Assembly (NCBI RefSeq): GCF_039534165.1
Contig: NZ_BAAAUX010000043.1
Span: forward strand, 1 to 54,384
Direction of reading: 5' to 3'
Source: Saccharopolyspora_D taberi
Lineage (GTDB): Bacteria; Actinomycetota; Actinomycetes; Mycobacteriales; Pseudonocardiaceae
Length of the DNA stretch: 54,384 bases
The translations under genes and the position numbers were made by a program. Below are positions 35,701 through 43,967 of the stretch, one piece after another (within the stretch, counting starts at the first letter, position 1; every line of letters starts with the position of its first letter). The notes below the pieces were generated by a model, which was not told the origin of the DNA, made no database searches, and worked only from the letters and a program-made list of their open reading frames with translations.

Positions 35701-36756
35701 GCGCTGCCCGCGCCGGACCTCAGCGAAGCGGTCGGCAACACCATGCCGCGCAACCCCACCGAGGAAGTCCTGTGCGGGCTGTTCGCGGAGGTGCTCGACC
35801 TGCCGCGGGTCGGCGTCGAGGACAGCTTCTTCGACCTGGGCGGGCACTCGCTGCTGGCGACCCGGCTGGTCGGCCGGATCGCCGAGGCGCTGGGCATCCG
35901 GCTCAACGTCGGCAGCCTGTTCGCCGCGCCCACCGTCGCCGCGCTCGCGGCGAACCTGCACCACAGCGGCAAGCGGGACGCGCTGGACATCCTGCTACCG
36001 CTGCGCACCGGCGGCGACGCCGAACCGCTGTTCTGCGTGCACCCGGCCGCCGGTCTGGCGTGGCCGTTCTCCGCGCTGATGCGCCACGTCGACCCGGCCC
36101 GGCCGATCTACGGCATCCAGTCGCGCGGCCTGGCCGATCCCGCGCCGGTCGCGCCGACCCTGCACGAGATGGCCGCGGAGTACCTGGAGCACGTCCGCTC
36201 GGTCCAGCCGCACGGCCCGTACCACTTCCTGGGCTGGTCGTTCGGAGGGGTCGTCGCGCACGAGATGAGCACGCAACTCCAGGCGCGGGGCGAGGAAGTG
36301 CGGTTCCTGTGCATGCTCGACTCCTATCCCAAGGACGTCTGGGACGAGCTGCCGACCGAGCAGGAGGCGCTGAACGCGCTGCTGTACATGGCCGGCTACG
36401 ACTTCGGCGGCCGGGAGCTGGACCGGGCCGAGGTGATGGAGGTGCTCTCGGCCGAGGGCAGCGCGCTGGCCAACCTCGAAGAGCACACGATCAACGCCGT
36501 CATCGACAACTTCGCCAACTGCGCGGTGCTGGAGAACGAGGCCGACCACGACAAGTTCCGGGGCGACGTGCTGTTCTTCACCGCCACCGTCAACCCGGCC
36601 AAGGAATCGCTGAGCGCGCAGATGTGGCAGCCGTACGTGGACGGCGTGGTCGAGGACCACCCGATCGCCTGCGAGCACAAGGACATGACCCAGCGAGGGC
36701 CGATCGCCGAGATCGGCGCCCTCGTCGACCAGCGCCTGCGAGGAGGCAAGCGATGA
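29773..36756 (+). CDS. Bimodular siderophore NRPS (C-A-T-C-A-T-TE)
   Basis: A 2327-aa synthetase. C1 (about 1-440, HHVAIDG near 146) resembles EntF-type starter condensation domains. A1 (450-935) has core TSGSTGRPKG; by eye its ten-residue code reads D-F-W-N-I-G-M-V-H-K, the known threonine code. T1 has GGHSL near 1003. C2 (1045-1480) has HHIATDE. A2 (1500-1965) reads D-V-W-A-L-G-C-V-N-K, no exact match known to me; Asn in the ninth pocket position fits hydroxy-ornithine-type substrates. T2 GGHSL near 2025; TE has GWSFGG near 2154. ATG 29773 follows GGGGAG and an iron box. No epimerase. MbtH follows with a 4-base overlap. Confidence 0.95.
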   Translation: MGERSAESLPLSAAQAGIWFAQQLDPANPIFNTAEYVEIDGPVDPALFEAAVRQVVAEADALRVRVTEDDAGPRQLVRPEADFPFEVVDAGDVATAVERMRAELNGSAALDGSGLNGSAALDGSGLLAGALFRIEDDRWLWYQRIHHVAIDGYGFSIVIRRVAEVYSALVAGQRPDPSPFEPLSALLDAERDYRESEKRRQDEEFWRRHLADRPEVVTLAGRSRATGHHFLRQSDSAPAETAEALSEAAKRSRTMWPDALIAAVGAYLHRMTGARDVVLGLPVMARIGTAALRVPGMVVNVLPLRLRITPETTREELVTQVAKAVRLLRKHQNHRGEDLRRDLRTLGSDRPLFGPMVNIKSFDYDLHFGDARATVHNLAAGPVDDLTISIYPSGGDLRFEFDANPGLYGEDELAGHRSRFLGFLAGFAGADPETPVGRIELLSEAERRLVLPAPEPVTPPRVTLPELFEEQARRSPEAVAVTFDGVDVSYGELDARANQLAHHLIDHGVGPEHLVALALPRSVELVVALLAVLKAGAAYLPLDPGHPAERLAHVVSDAEPTVLIGDTEHAARLPGDITTLLLDDPATIAEISRHSQRDPGSGERGRVGPDHAAYVIYTSGSTGRPKGVVIPHRNVVRLFTATDHWFSFTDQDVWTLFHSYAFDFSVWELWGALLHGGRLVVVPHEVSRSPQEFLALLERERVTVLNQTPSAFYQLSQADEDEPADLALRCVIFGGEALEPSRLDSWRERRPDGPQLINMYGITETTVHVTHAELDGSQSGSVIGGPIPDLRVYVLGDDLEPVPPGVVGEMYVAGEGLARGYLGRRALTSERFVADPHGRPGTRMYRTGDLAKWRADGSLEYLGRADHQVKVRGFRIELGEIEANLAAHPRVAQAAVVVREDRPGDRRLVGYAVTDAEPADLRAHLAARLPEYMVPAALVVVGGIPLTANGKLDSAALPAPEFEAGARGPRNDVEARLCALFAEVLGAAEVGIDDGFFELGGHSLLATRLLSRIRAEFGAAPTIRALFDNPTVAGLVTCFEAEVRRPAPVPVRRPERIPLSFAQQRLWFLHRLEGPSATYNLPLTLRISGRLDVIALQAAVSDVVERHESLRTVFPEVLGEPYQEVRNTTPRLHLVRGGDIEQEARYAFDLAEEPPIRTVLFETGPDEHVLLVLLHHIATDEWSMAPLVRDLSAAYAARLRGAEPVWEPLPVQYADYTMWQREVLGAEEDPASPGARQLAFWTRTLDGLPDQLELPADHPRPAVPSHAGDEVRFDIGAELHGALRALAADHQASAFMVVQAGLAALLTRLGAGTDIPIGTPVAGRGDEALDELVGFFVNSLVLRTDTSGEPSFAELLDRVRHTDLAAYEHADLPFERLAEVLNPVRSLSRHPLFQVMLAYWGATEEVRAELPGLETTVDTADAGAAKFDLAVSVHERAGGGAEGLLRYSTDLFERSTAEDLAARFVRLLTAAVADPATPIGRLDILADGERELLLEWGDAEVQGRAGTFPALLAERVAEHPDKPALIFEDEQLSYRELDERVRALARVLAEHGVGRGDVVGVMLPRSPELIIGLLAAMTAGAAYLALDPDYPADRLRHMVEDARPGVVIADSASDLPVRVISSRAQPRDPSGPLPIAAVDDPAYVIYTSGSTGTPKGVVVEHRGIAGLIATQTERVGISGESRVLQFASPSFDVAFWEMCMGLLGGGTLVVVPAERRVPGEPLAEYARRHGVTHLAIGPSMMGMFPDDTEFPPGATLLCGAEKVPSDLVRRWAGKLRMINCYGPTEATVNSTLWECEPVSGTVPIGVPDPGTRLYVLDEALQPVPTGVVGELYVSGTGLARGYLGRPGLTAQRFVADPFGPPGSRMYRTGDLVRWRRDGALDFAGRADDQVKIRGFRIELGEVEAVLAAHDGVTQAAAVVREDRPGDKRLIGYAVGAADPVDLRRHAATALPDYMVPAAVVVVDELPLMPNGKLDRRALPAPDLSEAVGNTMPRNPTEEVLCGLFAEVLDLPRVGVEDSFFDLGGHSLLATRLVGRIAEALGIRLNVGSLFAAPTVAALAANLHHSGKRDALDILLPLRTGGDAEPLFCVHPAAGLAWPFSALMRHVDPARPIYGIQSRGLADPAPVAPTLHEMAAEYLEHVRSVQPHGPYHFLGWSFGGVVAHEMSTQLQARGEEVRFLCMLDSYPKDVWDELPTEQEALNALLYMAGYDFGGRELDRAEVMEVLSAEGSALANLEEHTINAVIDNFANCAVLENEADHDKFRGDVLFFTATVNPAKESLSAQMWQPYVDGVVEDHPIACEHKDMTQRGPIAEIGALVDQRLRGGKR
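30085..30150 (+). repeat. Perfect 33-bp tandem duplication inside the NRPS C1 domain
   Basis: Positions 30085-30117 and 30118-30150 are identical, giving NGSAALDGSGL twice in frame. Each unit itself contains two related halves (AACGGTTCGGCAGCG, GACGGTTCCGGGCTG). Confidence 0.92.
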
Positions 36757-36950
36757 ACCCCTTCGAGGATCCGGACGGGACCTTCTACGCCCTGATCAAC
36801 GATCAGGACCAGTACTCGCTGTGGCCGCGGGCGATCGCGGTGCCCGCGGGCTGGACGGTCGCGCACGGTCCGGCCGACCGCGCGTCGTGCCTGGAGCACA
36901 TCGAGGCGAGCTGGACCGACCTGCGCCCAGCGGGAGCGCCGGGGACGTGA
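36753..36950 (+). CDS. mbtH: MbtH-like NRPS partner protein
   Basis: A 65-aa MbtH-family protein that binds adenylation domains and supports their folding or activity. The family core is intact: NPFEDPDGTFYALINDQDQYSLWP, VPAGW, and the closing WTDLRPAG. Its ATG overlaps the NRPS stop by four bases (ATGA), so it is translationally coupled and very likely serves this NRPS. Confidence 0.95.
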   Translation: MNPFEDPDGTFYALINDQDQYSLWPRAIAVPAGWTVAHGPADRASCLEHIEASWTDLRPAGAPGT

Positions 36951-38281
36951 TCGATCCGCGGGTCGCGGTGTGCGTCGTCTACGTCGCCGCGATGTTCATG
37001 AACGGCATGGACGCCACGATCGTCAACGTGGCGCTCCCCGCGATCGGCGCCGAGTTCGCGGTGCCGCCGAGCGCGACCTCCGCGGTCAACATCGGTTACC
37101 TGGTCAGCCTCGCGGTGTGCATCCCGGTCTCCGGCTGGCTCGGCGACCGGTTCGGCACCAAGCGGGTTTTCCTCGGCGCCTTCGGGGTTTTCGTCCTCGC
37201 TTCGGCGCTGTGCGGCGCGGCGCAGGACCTCACGCAGCTCACGCTGGCGCGGGTGCTGCAAGGCGCTGGCGGCGGTGTGATGAGCCCGGTGGCGCTGACG
37301 ATGCTGTTCCGCGCCTACCCGCCGGAGCAGCGGATCCGGCTGACCCGGGTGCTGATCCTGCCGACCGCCGTCGCGCCCGCGCTCGGGCCGGTGCTGGGCG
37401 GGTTGTTCGTGGACCACCTCACCTGGCGCTGGGGCTTCTACGTCAACGTCCCGGTCGGCGTGCTGGCGCTGCTGTTCGGCGCGTTCTTCCTCGCCGAGCA
37501 CGTGGAATCGGTCGGCCGGAGGTTCGACGTGCTCGGGTTCGCGCTGGCGGCCCCTGGACTCGGGCTGCTGATGTACGGGCTGGAAACCGGATCCTGGGCG
37601 GCGGGCGCGGCCGGGCTCGCGTGCCTCGCGCTGCTGGTTCGCGCGCAGCTCAGGTCCGAGTCGCCGATGCTGGACCTGCGGCTGTTCGGGGACGCGTCGT
37701 TCCGGCGGGCGAGCCTGGTCCTGCTGCTCTGCGTCGCCGGATTCCTGGGCACCCTCTACGGGTTCACGCTGATGTACCAGACGGCGCTCGGCGCCTCGGC
37801 GTGGGAGACGGGGCTCGTGACGCTGCCCAAGGCGGTCGGGCTGATGGTCGCCTCGCAGCTGGTTCCGTGGGCGCACCGGAGATTCGGGCCGCGGCGGCTG
37901 ATCGCGGTCGCGATGCTCGGTGCCGCCGCGTCCTTCGCGTTGATGAACCTGGTCCAGGGGCCGTGGTTCGCCGCCGTCGTGCAGTTCGCGTCCGGGCTGT
38001 TCGTCGGGGCGGCCTCGGCGGAGCTGCAGGTCGTCGCCTTCACGACGATCGGGTCGGCGGACACCGGTTCGGCTTCCACGTTGTTCAACGTGCAGCGCCA
38101 GATCGGTTCGGCGCTGGGCGTGGCCGTCACGGCGGCGGTGCTGGCAACCCAGGGCGCGCCGACCGAACCCGCCACCTACCACCTGGGCATGTTGCTGTCC
38201 GCGGGTTTCGCGCTGGCCGGAGTGATCCTTGCCTTGCGCGTCAAGGAATCCGCGCGACCGGCGGCGTCAGCGGTGAAGTAG
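36947..38281 (+). CDS. MFS transporter, probable siderophore exporter (DHA-type)
   Basis: A 444-aa protein with about 12-14 membrane helices. The MFS loop motif reads GWLGDRFGTKRVFL between helices 2 and 3; motif C-like GPVLGGLFVDHLTWRWGFYVN follows, as in EmrB/QacA-type drug exporters. GTG 36947 overlaps the mbtH stop by four bases (GTGA), placing it in the NRPS operon and making secretion of the siderophore its likely job. Confidence 0.88.
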   Translation: MIDPRVAVCVVYVAAMFMNGMDATIVNVALPAIGAEFAVPPSATSAVNIGYLVSLAVCIPVSGWLGDRFGTKRVFLGAFGVFVLASALCGAAQDLTQLTLARVLQGAGGGVMSPVALTMLFRAYPPEQRIRLTRVLILPTAVAPALGPVLGGLFVDHLTWRWGFYVNVPVGVLALLFGAFFLAEHVESVGRRFDVLGFALAAPGLGLLMYGLETGSWAAGAAGLACLALLVRAQLRSESPMLDLRLFGDASFRRASLVLLLCVAGFLGTLYGFTLMYQTALGASAWETGLVTLPKAVGLMVASQLVPWAHRRFGPRRLIAVAMLGAAASFALMNLVQGPWFAAVVQFASGLFVGAASAELQVVAFTTIGSADTGSASTLFNVQRQIGSALGVAVTAAVLATQGAPTEPATYHLGMLLSAGFALAGVILALRVKESARPAASAVK

Positions 38282-38311
38282 GCCACGCCGCGCCGGACTG
38301 CCGATTGCATC

Positions 38312-38330
38312 TATGGTTAGGCTAGCCTTA
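38312..38330 (+). promoter_or_regulatory. Iron box before siderophore-reductase gene
   Basis: TATGGTTAGGCTAGCCTTA matches 15 of 19 iron-box positions, with GGTTAGGCTAGCC as a nearly symmetric core. It lies 27 bp before the ATG, so the reductase has its own iron-responsive promoter. Confidence 0.85.
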
Positions 38331-38357
38331 GTCAATGGATCAGGGAGGGAACGCGGG

Positions 38358-39170
38358 ATGAGCGCAGCGAACCGGACCCGTCCACCCGCGCGCACGCTGG
38401 AGGTGCTGCGCACGGCGGAGCTGAGCCCGTCCATGCGGCGGATCACCGTGGGCGGCGAGGAGCTCGCCGGCTTCCGCGACCAGCACACCGGGCCGAACAT
38501 CAAGGTCTTCGTCCCCCGGCCCGAGCAGTCGCGTCCGGTCCTGCCGGTGCTCGACCCGGCCACCGGCCGCTACCGCTGGCCGGAACCGCACGAACGCCCG
38601 ACGATGCGCACCTACAGCGTGCGCCGCTACGACGAGGAGCGCGGCGAGCTCGACATCGACTTCGTCCTGCACGGCGACCACGGCGTCGCCTCCAGCTGGG
38701 CGCGCGACGCCCGGCCCGGCGACCTGCTCGGCGTGATGGGGCCTGGCGGCAGGACCTGCCGCGAGTCCGACTGGTACCTGCTCGTCGGGGACGAGACGGC
38801 GTTGCCCGCCATCGCGGCGATCGTCGAGCAGCTGCCGGTGACCGCCCGCGGCCAGGTGTTCGTCGAGGTCGCCGACGCCGCCGAGCAGCAGCACCTGGTC
38901 TGCCCGCCGGACCTGCGGCTGACCTGGCTGCACCGGGACGGCGTGCCTGCCGGGAGCTCGACGCTGCTCGCCGACGCGGTCCGCGCCGTCGACGTGCCCA
39001 GCGGCGCGTCGGCCTGGGTGGCGGGCGAGTCGTCGATGGTGCGCGGGATCCGGCGGCACCTGCGCGACGAGCGCAGGCTCGACGCGGCCTCGGTGCTGGC
39101 CGTCGGCTACTGGAAGCACGGCATGGCCGAGCCCGACTACCACGACAAGCACAACCACGACCGCGACTGA
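38358..39170 (+). CDS. Siderophore-interacting protein (FAD ferric reductase)
   Basis: Reduces iron inside the cell to release it from the siderophore. The 270-aa protein has the SIP pattern: FAD-binding RTYSVRRYDEERGELDIDFVLHGDHG, SSWARDARPGDLLGVMGPGG, the NAD(P)H half (LLVGDETALPAIAAIVEQLP, WVAGESSMVRGIRRHLRDE) and the C-terminal YWKHG. ATG 38358 has AGGGAGGG eight bases upstream. Lies between the exporter and the monooxygenase. Confidence 0.93.
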   Translation: MSAANRTRPPARTLEVLRTAELSPSMRRITVGGEELAGFRDQHTGPNIKVFVPRPEQSRPVLPVLDPATGRYRWPEPHERPTMRTYSVRRYDEERGELDIDFVLHGDHGVASSWARDARPGDLLGVMGPGGRTCRESDWYLLVGDETALPAIAAIVEQLPVTARGQVFVEVADAAEQQHLVCPPDLRLTWLHRDGVPAGSSTLLADAVRAVDVPSGASAWVAGESSMVRGIRRHLRDERRLDAASVLAVGYWKHGMAEPDYHDKHNHDRD

Positions 39171-39271
39171 AGGGCGGGCTCCGCACTCGTCGTCGCTGGA
39201 GGACCCCGGACCCGGAAGACCCCAGCTGCCCGGAATGCCTTAGCCCGCGAGGAAAACCCGAAGGGACAACC

Positions 39272-40567
39272 GTGTCTGCGCCACTAGACCAGCAGGGCCC
39301 CGTGCACGACGTGATCGGGATCGGCTTCGGCCCGTCCAACCTGGCCCTGGCCATCGCCATCGACGAGCACAACCGCGCGGCGGGGGCGGACCGGCTGGAC
39401 GCGCTGTTCCTGGACCGCCAGCCCGGGTTCGGCTGGCACCGCGGGATGCTGATCGAGGGCACCACGATGCAGGTGTCGTTCCTCAAGGACCTCGTCACGC
39501 AGCGGAACCCGGCCAGCGACTTCTCGTTCCTGTCGTACCTGCACGCCAGGGGCAGGCTGGTCGACTTCATCAACCACAAGACGATGTTCCCGACCCGCGT
39601 CGAGTACCACGACTACCTGGAGTGGGCGGCGGCCCGGATGGACCCGGTGGTCCGGTACGGCACGGAGGTCACCGGCGTCGGGCTCGACGCCGACGGGCTG
39701 TTCACCGTCACCGCGGGCGGTTCGGCCTGGCGCACGCGCAACGTCGTGGTCGCGGTCGGCCTGGAGGCCAGCGTTCCGGCGGGTGCCGAACTCGGCGACC
39801 GGGTGTGGCACAACCTCGACCTGATGCACCGGGTCGGCGAGCTCGACCCGCGGACGTCCCGGCGGTTCACCGTCGTCGGCGCCGGGCAGAGCGCGGCGGA
39901 GGCGACCGAGTACCTGCACCGCAGCTTCCCGAACGCCGAGGTCTGCTCGGTGTTCAGCCGCTACGGCTACAGCCCCGCCGACGACAGCCCGTTCGCCAAC
40001 CGGATCTTCGACCCGCAGGCGGTCGAGGACTTCTACGCCTCGCCGGAGCAGTTCAAGCGGACGCTGCTGGACTACCACCGCAACACCAACTACTCGGTGG
40101 TCGACCTCGATCTCATCGAGGAGCTGTACTCCCGCGCCTACCAGGAGAAGGTGCGCGGCGAGCAGCGGCTGCGGATGTTCAACGCCTCGCGGGTGGTCGA
40201 CACCCGCACCGGGCCGGACGGCGTGGCGGTCACCGTGGAGTTCCTGCCGACGGGGGAGCGGACGGTGCTGGAGTCCGACGTGCTGGTCTACGCGACCGGC
40301 TGCCGGCCGCGGGATCCGCTGGCGCTGCTCGGCGACCTCGGCCGCCGCTGCGCCCGCGACGAGCAGGGCAGGCCCCAGGTCGAGCGGGACTACCGGCTGC
40401 GCGCCGACTTCCCCGGCGGCGTCTACCTCCAGGGCGGCACCGAGCACACGCACGGGATCTCGTCGTCGCTGCTGTCCAACGGTGCCGTCCGCGCGGGCGA
40501 GATCCGCGACTCCGTGCTCGCCGCCCGCGGCGCCGCGGTGCGCGAGGTCGCGCTGACCGGCAGCTGA
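39272..40567 (+). CDS. L-ornithine N5- / lysine N6-monooxygenase
   Basis: Hydroxylates the side-chain amine, the first step to the hydroxamate. The 431-aa flavoprotein has FAD loop GIGFGPSNLALA, a second nucleotide loop VVGAGQSAAEATEYL, and the substrate-side MQVSFLKDLVTQRNPASDFSFLSYL with FINHKTMFPTRVEYHDYLEWAA. This last block is closer to ornithine enzymes (PvdA, SidA) than to lysine ones (IucD, MbtG). GTG 39272 follows GGGACAA. Together with the acyltransferase it supplies the modified amino acid of the NRPS. Confidence 0.93.
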   Translation: MSAPLDQQGPVHDVIGIGFGPSNLALAIAIDEHNRAAGADRLDALFLDRQPGFGWHRGMLIEGTTMQVSFLKDLVTQRNPASDFSFLSYLHARGRLVDFINHKTMFPTRVEYHDYLEWAAARMDPVVRYGTEVTGVGLDADGLFTVTAGGSAWRTRNVVVAVGLEASVPAGAELGDRVWHNLDLMHRVGELDPRTSRRFTVVGAGQSAAEATEYLHRSFPNAEVCSVFSRYGYSPADDSPFANRIFDPQAVEDFYASPEQFKRTLLDYHRNTNYSVVDLDLIEELYSRAYQEKVRGEQRLRMFNASRVVDTRTGPDGVAVTVEFLPTGERTVLESDVLVYATGCRPRDPLALLGDLGRRCARDEQGRPQVERDYRLRADFPGGVYLQGGTEHTHGISSSLLSNGAVRAGEIRDSVLAARGAAVREVALTGS

Positions 40568-40652
40568 CCCCGGCATGGCGGAAGTGACGGCGTGGCGGGA
40601 GTGACAGGGCAAAGCGGGAACACATCGCGGCTGATCGCGGTTGCACCGGCCG

Positions 40653-41711
<1,059 letters not shown>

Positions 41712-41829
41712 TCCGCCGCAAGGTGGGCGGCGCCACTCCGCACGAGGTCTGCGCGGAGCGGTCACCGCCCGTGGCGTACGGTCTGGTGATACCGGTATGT
41801 AGGCACGAGGCGGAATTGAGGGATCTGTG

Positions 41830-42213
41830 GTGAAGCCTGGTGTTCTGACCTTCTACCGGATCATGGCTTACGTGACCGCGGTGCTGCTGATCGCTCTGTG
41901 CCTGACGATGGTGCTGAAGTACGCCTGGCCGGAGGGCTCGGCCGTGCAGCAGTTCGGCGACACCTGGACCACCACCATCGGCATCGGGCACGGCTACCTC
42001 TACATCGTGTACCTGTTCATCGCACTGGTGGCGACGGTTCAGCTCAAGGCCCCGCTGGGGCGCATGATCCTGGTGCTGCTGGCCGGAACGATCCCGTTCG
42101 GAGCGTTCTTCGCCGAGCGCAAGGTGACGCTGTGGCAGCGGCTGCGGCTCGACGGCAAGGCGCTGCCTGGCGAGACGCCGGTGGCGGAAGGGACCGGATC
42201 GGCGCAGTCATGA
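41830..42213 (+). CDS. DUF3817 membrane protein
   Basis: A 127-aa protein with three membrane helices (TFYRIMAYVTAVLLIALCLTM, IGHGYLYIVYLFIALVATVQL, MILVLLAGTIPFGAFFAE). It is the DUF3817 type, sometimes found next to heme or cytochrome genes. GTG 41830 has AGGGA six bases upstream (GTG 41827 directly precedes it). Its stop overlaps the ctaB start by four bases, so it may help in heme O metabolism. Confidence 0.82.
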   Translation: MKPGVLTFYRIMAYVTAVLLIALCLTMVLKYAWPEGSAVQQFGDTWTTTIGIGHGYLYIVYLFIALVATVQLKAPLGRMILVLLAGTIPFGAFFAERKVTLWQRLRLDGKALPGETPVAEGTGSAQS

Positions 42214-43145
42214 CCGCTGTTCCCGAAGCCGCCGACGGCGCGGCCCCCGCACCCACGCCCCGCCGCCGCGGGGTTCTGGCGGCCTACCTGGCGCTGACCA
42301 AGCCGCGCGTGATCGAGCTGCTGCTGGTCACCACGGTGCCCGCGATGTTCCTGGCCCAGCGCGGGATCCCGTCGCCGTGGCTGGTGCTGGTCACGCTGGT
42401 CGGCGGCGCGATGTCGGCGGGCAGCGCGAACGCGCTCAACTGCGTGGTCGACTCCGACATCGACGCGGTGATGGACCGGACCAAGAAGCGCCCGCTGGTC
42501 AGCTACGAGGTTCCCCGCGCGCACGCGCTGGTCTTCGGCATCGTGCTCGGCGTGGTGTCGTTCGCGGTGCTCGCGCTGGGCGCGAACCTGCTGTCGGCGC
42601 TGCTGTCGCTGGCCGCGATCCTGTTCTACGTCCTCGTCTACACCATGGTGCTCAAGCGCCGGACCTCGCAGAACATCGTGTGGGGCGGCGCGGCCGGGTG
42701 CATGCCGGTGGTCATCGGCTGGTCGGCGGTCACGGGCAGGGTGGAGTGGCCGGCGCTGGTGATGTTCGGCGTGGTGTTCCTGTGGACGCCGCCGCACTTC
42801 TGGTCGCTGGCGATGAAGTACCGCGACGACTACGCCCGGGCCGGGGTGCCGATGCTGCCGGTGGTGGCCACCCCGCGCCAGGTCTCGGCCCGGATCCTGG
42901 TCTACAGCTGGGCGACGGTGGCCTGCACGCTGCTGCTGGTGCCCGCGACGAGCTGGGTCTACGTCGCCTTCGCGGTGCTGGCGGGCGGCGCGTTCCTGAT
43001 CGTGGCGCAGCGGCTGCACAACTCGATCCGGCAGGGCCGGGCCTACAACCCGATGAAGCTGTTCCACCTGTCGAACTCGTACCTGGCGCTGCTGTTCGTG
43101 GCCATCGCCGTCGACGCCGCCATCGGCCTGCCGGCCCTGGGCTGA
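42210..43145 (+). CDS. ctaB: Protoheme IX farnesyltransferase (heme O synthase)
   Basis: Adds a farnesyl tail to heme B for cytochrome oxidase. The 311-aa membrane protein has the prenyltransferase signatures NALNCVVDSDIDAVMDRTKKRPL (with the N-D-x-x-D-x-x-x-D type site) and YRDDYARAGVPMLPVV, and about nine helices. It is coupled to DUF3817 through an ATGA overlap. A short hairpin (43178) and a long palindromic element follow. Confidence 0.95.
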   Translation: MTAVPEAADGAAPAPTPRRRGVLAAYLALTKPRVIELLLVTTVPAMFLAQRGIPSPWLVLVTLVGGAMSAGSANALNCVVDSDIDAVMDRTKKRPLVSYEVPRAHALVFGIVLGVVSFAVLALGANLLSALLSLAAILFYVLVYTMVLKRRTSQNIVWGGAAGCMPVVIGWSAVTGRVEWPALVMFGVVFLWTPPHFWSLAMKYRDDYARAGVPMLPVVATPRQVSARILVYSWATVACTLLLVPATSWVYVAFAVLAGGAFLIVAQRLHNSIRQGRAYNPMKLFHLSNSYLALLFVAIAVDAAIGLPALG

Positions 43146-43177
43146 CCTGGGCTCTCTGCAACCCAGCCATCGTCCTC

Positions 43178-43195
43178 AAGCGGCGCCAGCCGCTT
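43178..43195 (+). terminator. Hairpin after ctaB
   Basis: AAGCGGC and GCCGCTT pair perfectly around GCCA, 33 bases after the ctaB stop; no T-tract. Confidence 0.55.
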
Positions 43196-43207
43196 AGCCC
43201 ACCTGAG

Positions 43208-43333
43208 CAAGGCGACCACCCGCGGGTTCTCAGGTGTTCGCTGGCGAGGACAGCTTTTTCCGTCGTATTGGACATACGTCGGAAAAAGATTCCGGAGCCA
43301 GCGGGCGCCTGAGGTTCCGCCAAGCGACCACCC
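43208..43333. mobile_element. MITE-like 99-bp palindrome with flanking near-direct repeats
   Basis: Positions 43222-43320 fold into one long hairpin. The outer arms 43222-43244 and 43298-43320 have 17 Watson-Crick pairs, five G-U pairs and one mismatch. The inner arms 43254-43268 and 43274-43288 match in 14 of 15. On both sides lie near-identical direct repeats, CAAGGCGACCACCC (43208-43221) and CAAGCGACCACCC (43321-43333). This looks like a small non-coding inserted element; I recall similar short frames in Saccharopolyspora but cannot verify it. Confidence 0.6.
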
Positions 43334-43358
43334 ACGTACGGCGAGTGCGACCGCGTCT

Positions 43359-43706
43359 TCAGAGCCCGAGGTGCAGGCGCAGGGCATTGTCCAGCTTCTC
43401 CACCGCGCCCTGCGGGAGCCTGGTGATCCGCTCGCCGAAGCGGTGGAAGGCGACCGCGCGCACCTGCTCGGCCTGGGCCTTCGAGTCGCTGGCCAGGCCG
43501 CACTCGGCGGCGGGCAGCAGCACCTGGAACGGCAGCACGCGGCTGGTGTTCGAGGTCAGCGGAACGACCGTGATCACGCCCCGCCGGGTCCGCTCCGCGC
43601 TGCGGTTCGCGGCGTCGTTGCTCACCACGACCGCGGGGCGGGTCTTGTTCGCCTCCGATCCGCGGATGGGCTCGAAGTCGACCCAGTAGACGTCACCGCG
43701 GCGCAT
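43359..43706 (-). CDS. mazF: MazF/PemK-type mRNA interferase toxin
   Basis: A 115-aa endoribonuclease toxin: MRRGDVYWVDFEPIRGSEANKTRPAVVVSNDAAN, then VITVVPLTSNTSRVLPFQV and the closing LPQGAVEKLDNALRLHLGL. The N-terminal RPAVVVSN and VVPLTS blocks are the PemK signature. Its start overlaps the antitoxin stop by 14 bases, giving coupled translation. Growth arrest by RNA cleavage is the family role; cleavage site unknown. Confidence 0.92.
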   Translation of the reverse strand: MRRGDVYWVDFEPIRGSEANKTRPAVVVSNDAANRSAERTRRGVITVVPLTSNTSRVLPFQVLLPAAECGLASDSKAQAEQVRAVAFHRFGERITRLPQGAVEKLDNALRLHLGL

Positions 43707-43923
43707 CGGCGATGCCGTCGGCCGCGGCGGTTTCCCAGAGGCGTGCGTCGGCGCTGTCGTCCCACTCCTCCCACGCGCTGGCGTAGGCGTCCTCGAGCTC
43801 GGCAGTGCGCAGGAGGTTGATGGCCTGGTGGATCACCGCCGAGCGCGAGGGCGCGCCGACCTGCTGGGCGTACTCGTCGACGAAGGTGACGTCCTCGTCG
43901 GTCAAGCTCACACTGACCTTCAT
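43693..43923 (-). CDS. mazE: RHH-type antitoxin (MazE-like)
   Basis: A 76-aa protein: an N-terminal ribbon-helix-helix unit (MKVSVSLTDEDVTFVDEYAQ, then SRSAVIHQAINLLR) for DNA binding and dimerisation, and an acidic C-terminal tail (DAYASAWEEWDDSADARLW) that would wrap and block the MazF toxin. ATG 43923. It overlaps the toxin start, the usual order antitoxin then toxin. Confidence 0.9.
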   Translation of the reverse strand: MKVSVSLTDEDVTFVDEYAQQVGAPSRSAVIHQAINLLRTAELEDAYASAWEEWDDSADARLWETAAADGIADAPR

Positions 43924-43967
43924 ACCGACGATGCTACTCGCGTTGCCACCTTCCGTCACACCGCTGG

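Noticed and set aside
40560..40620. Short imperfect tandem TGGCGG(A/G)AGTGAC after the monooxygenase stop
   Set aside because: Only two copies, too short to distinguish from chance in G+C-rich DNA; noted but not listed as a repeat.
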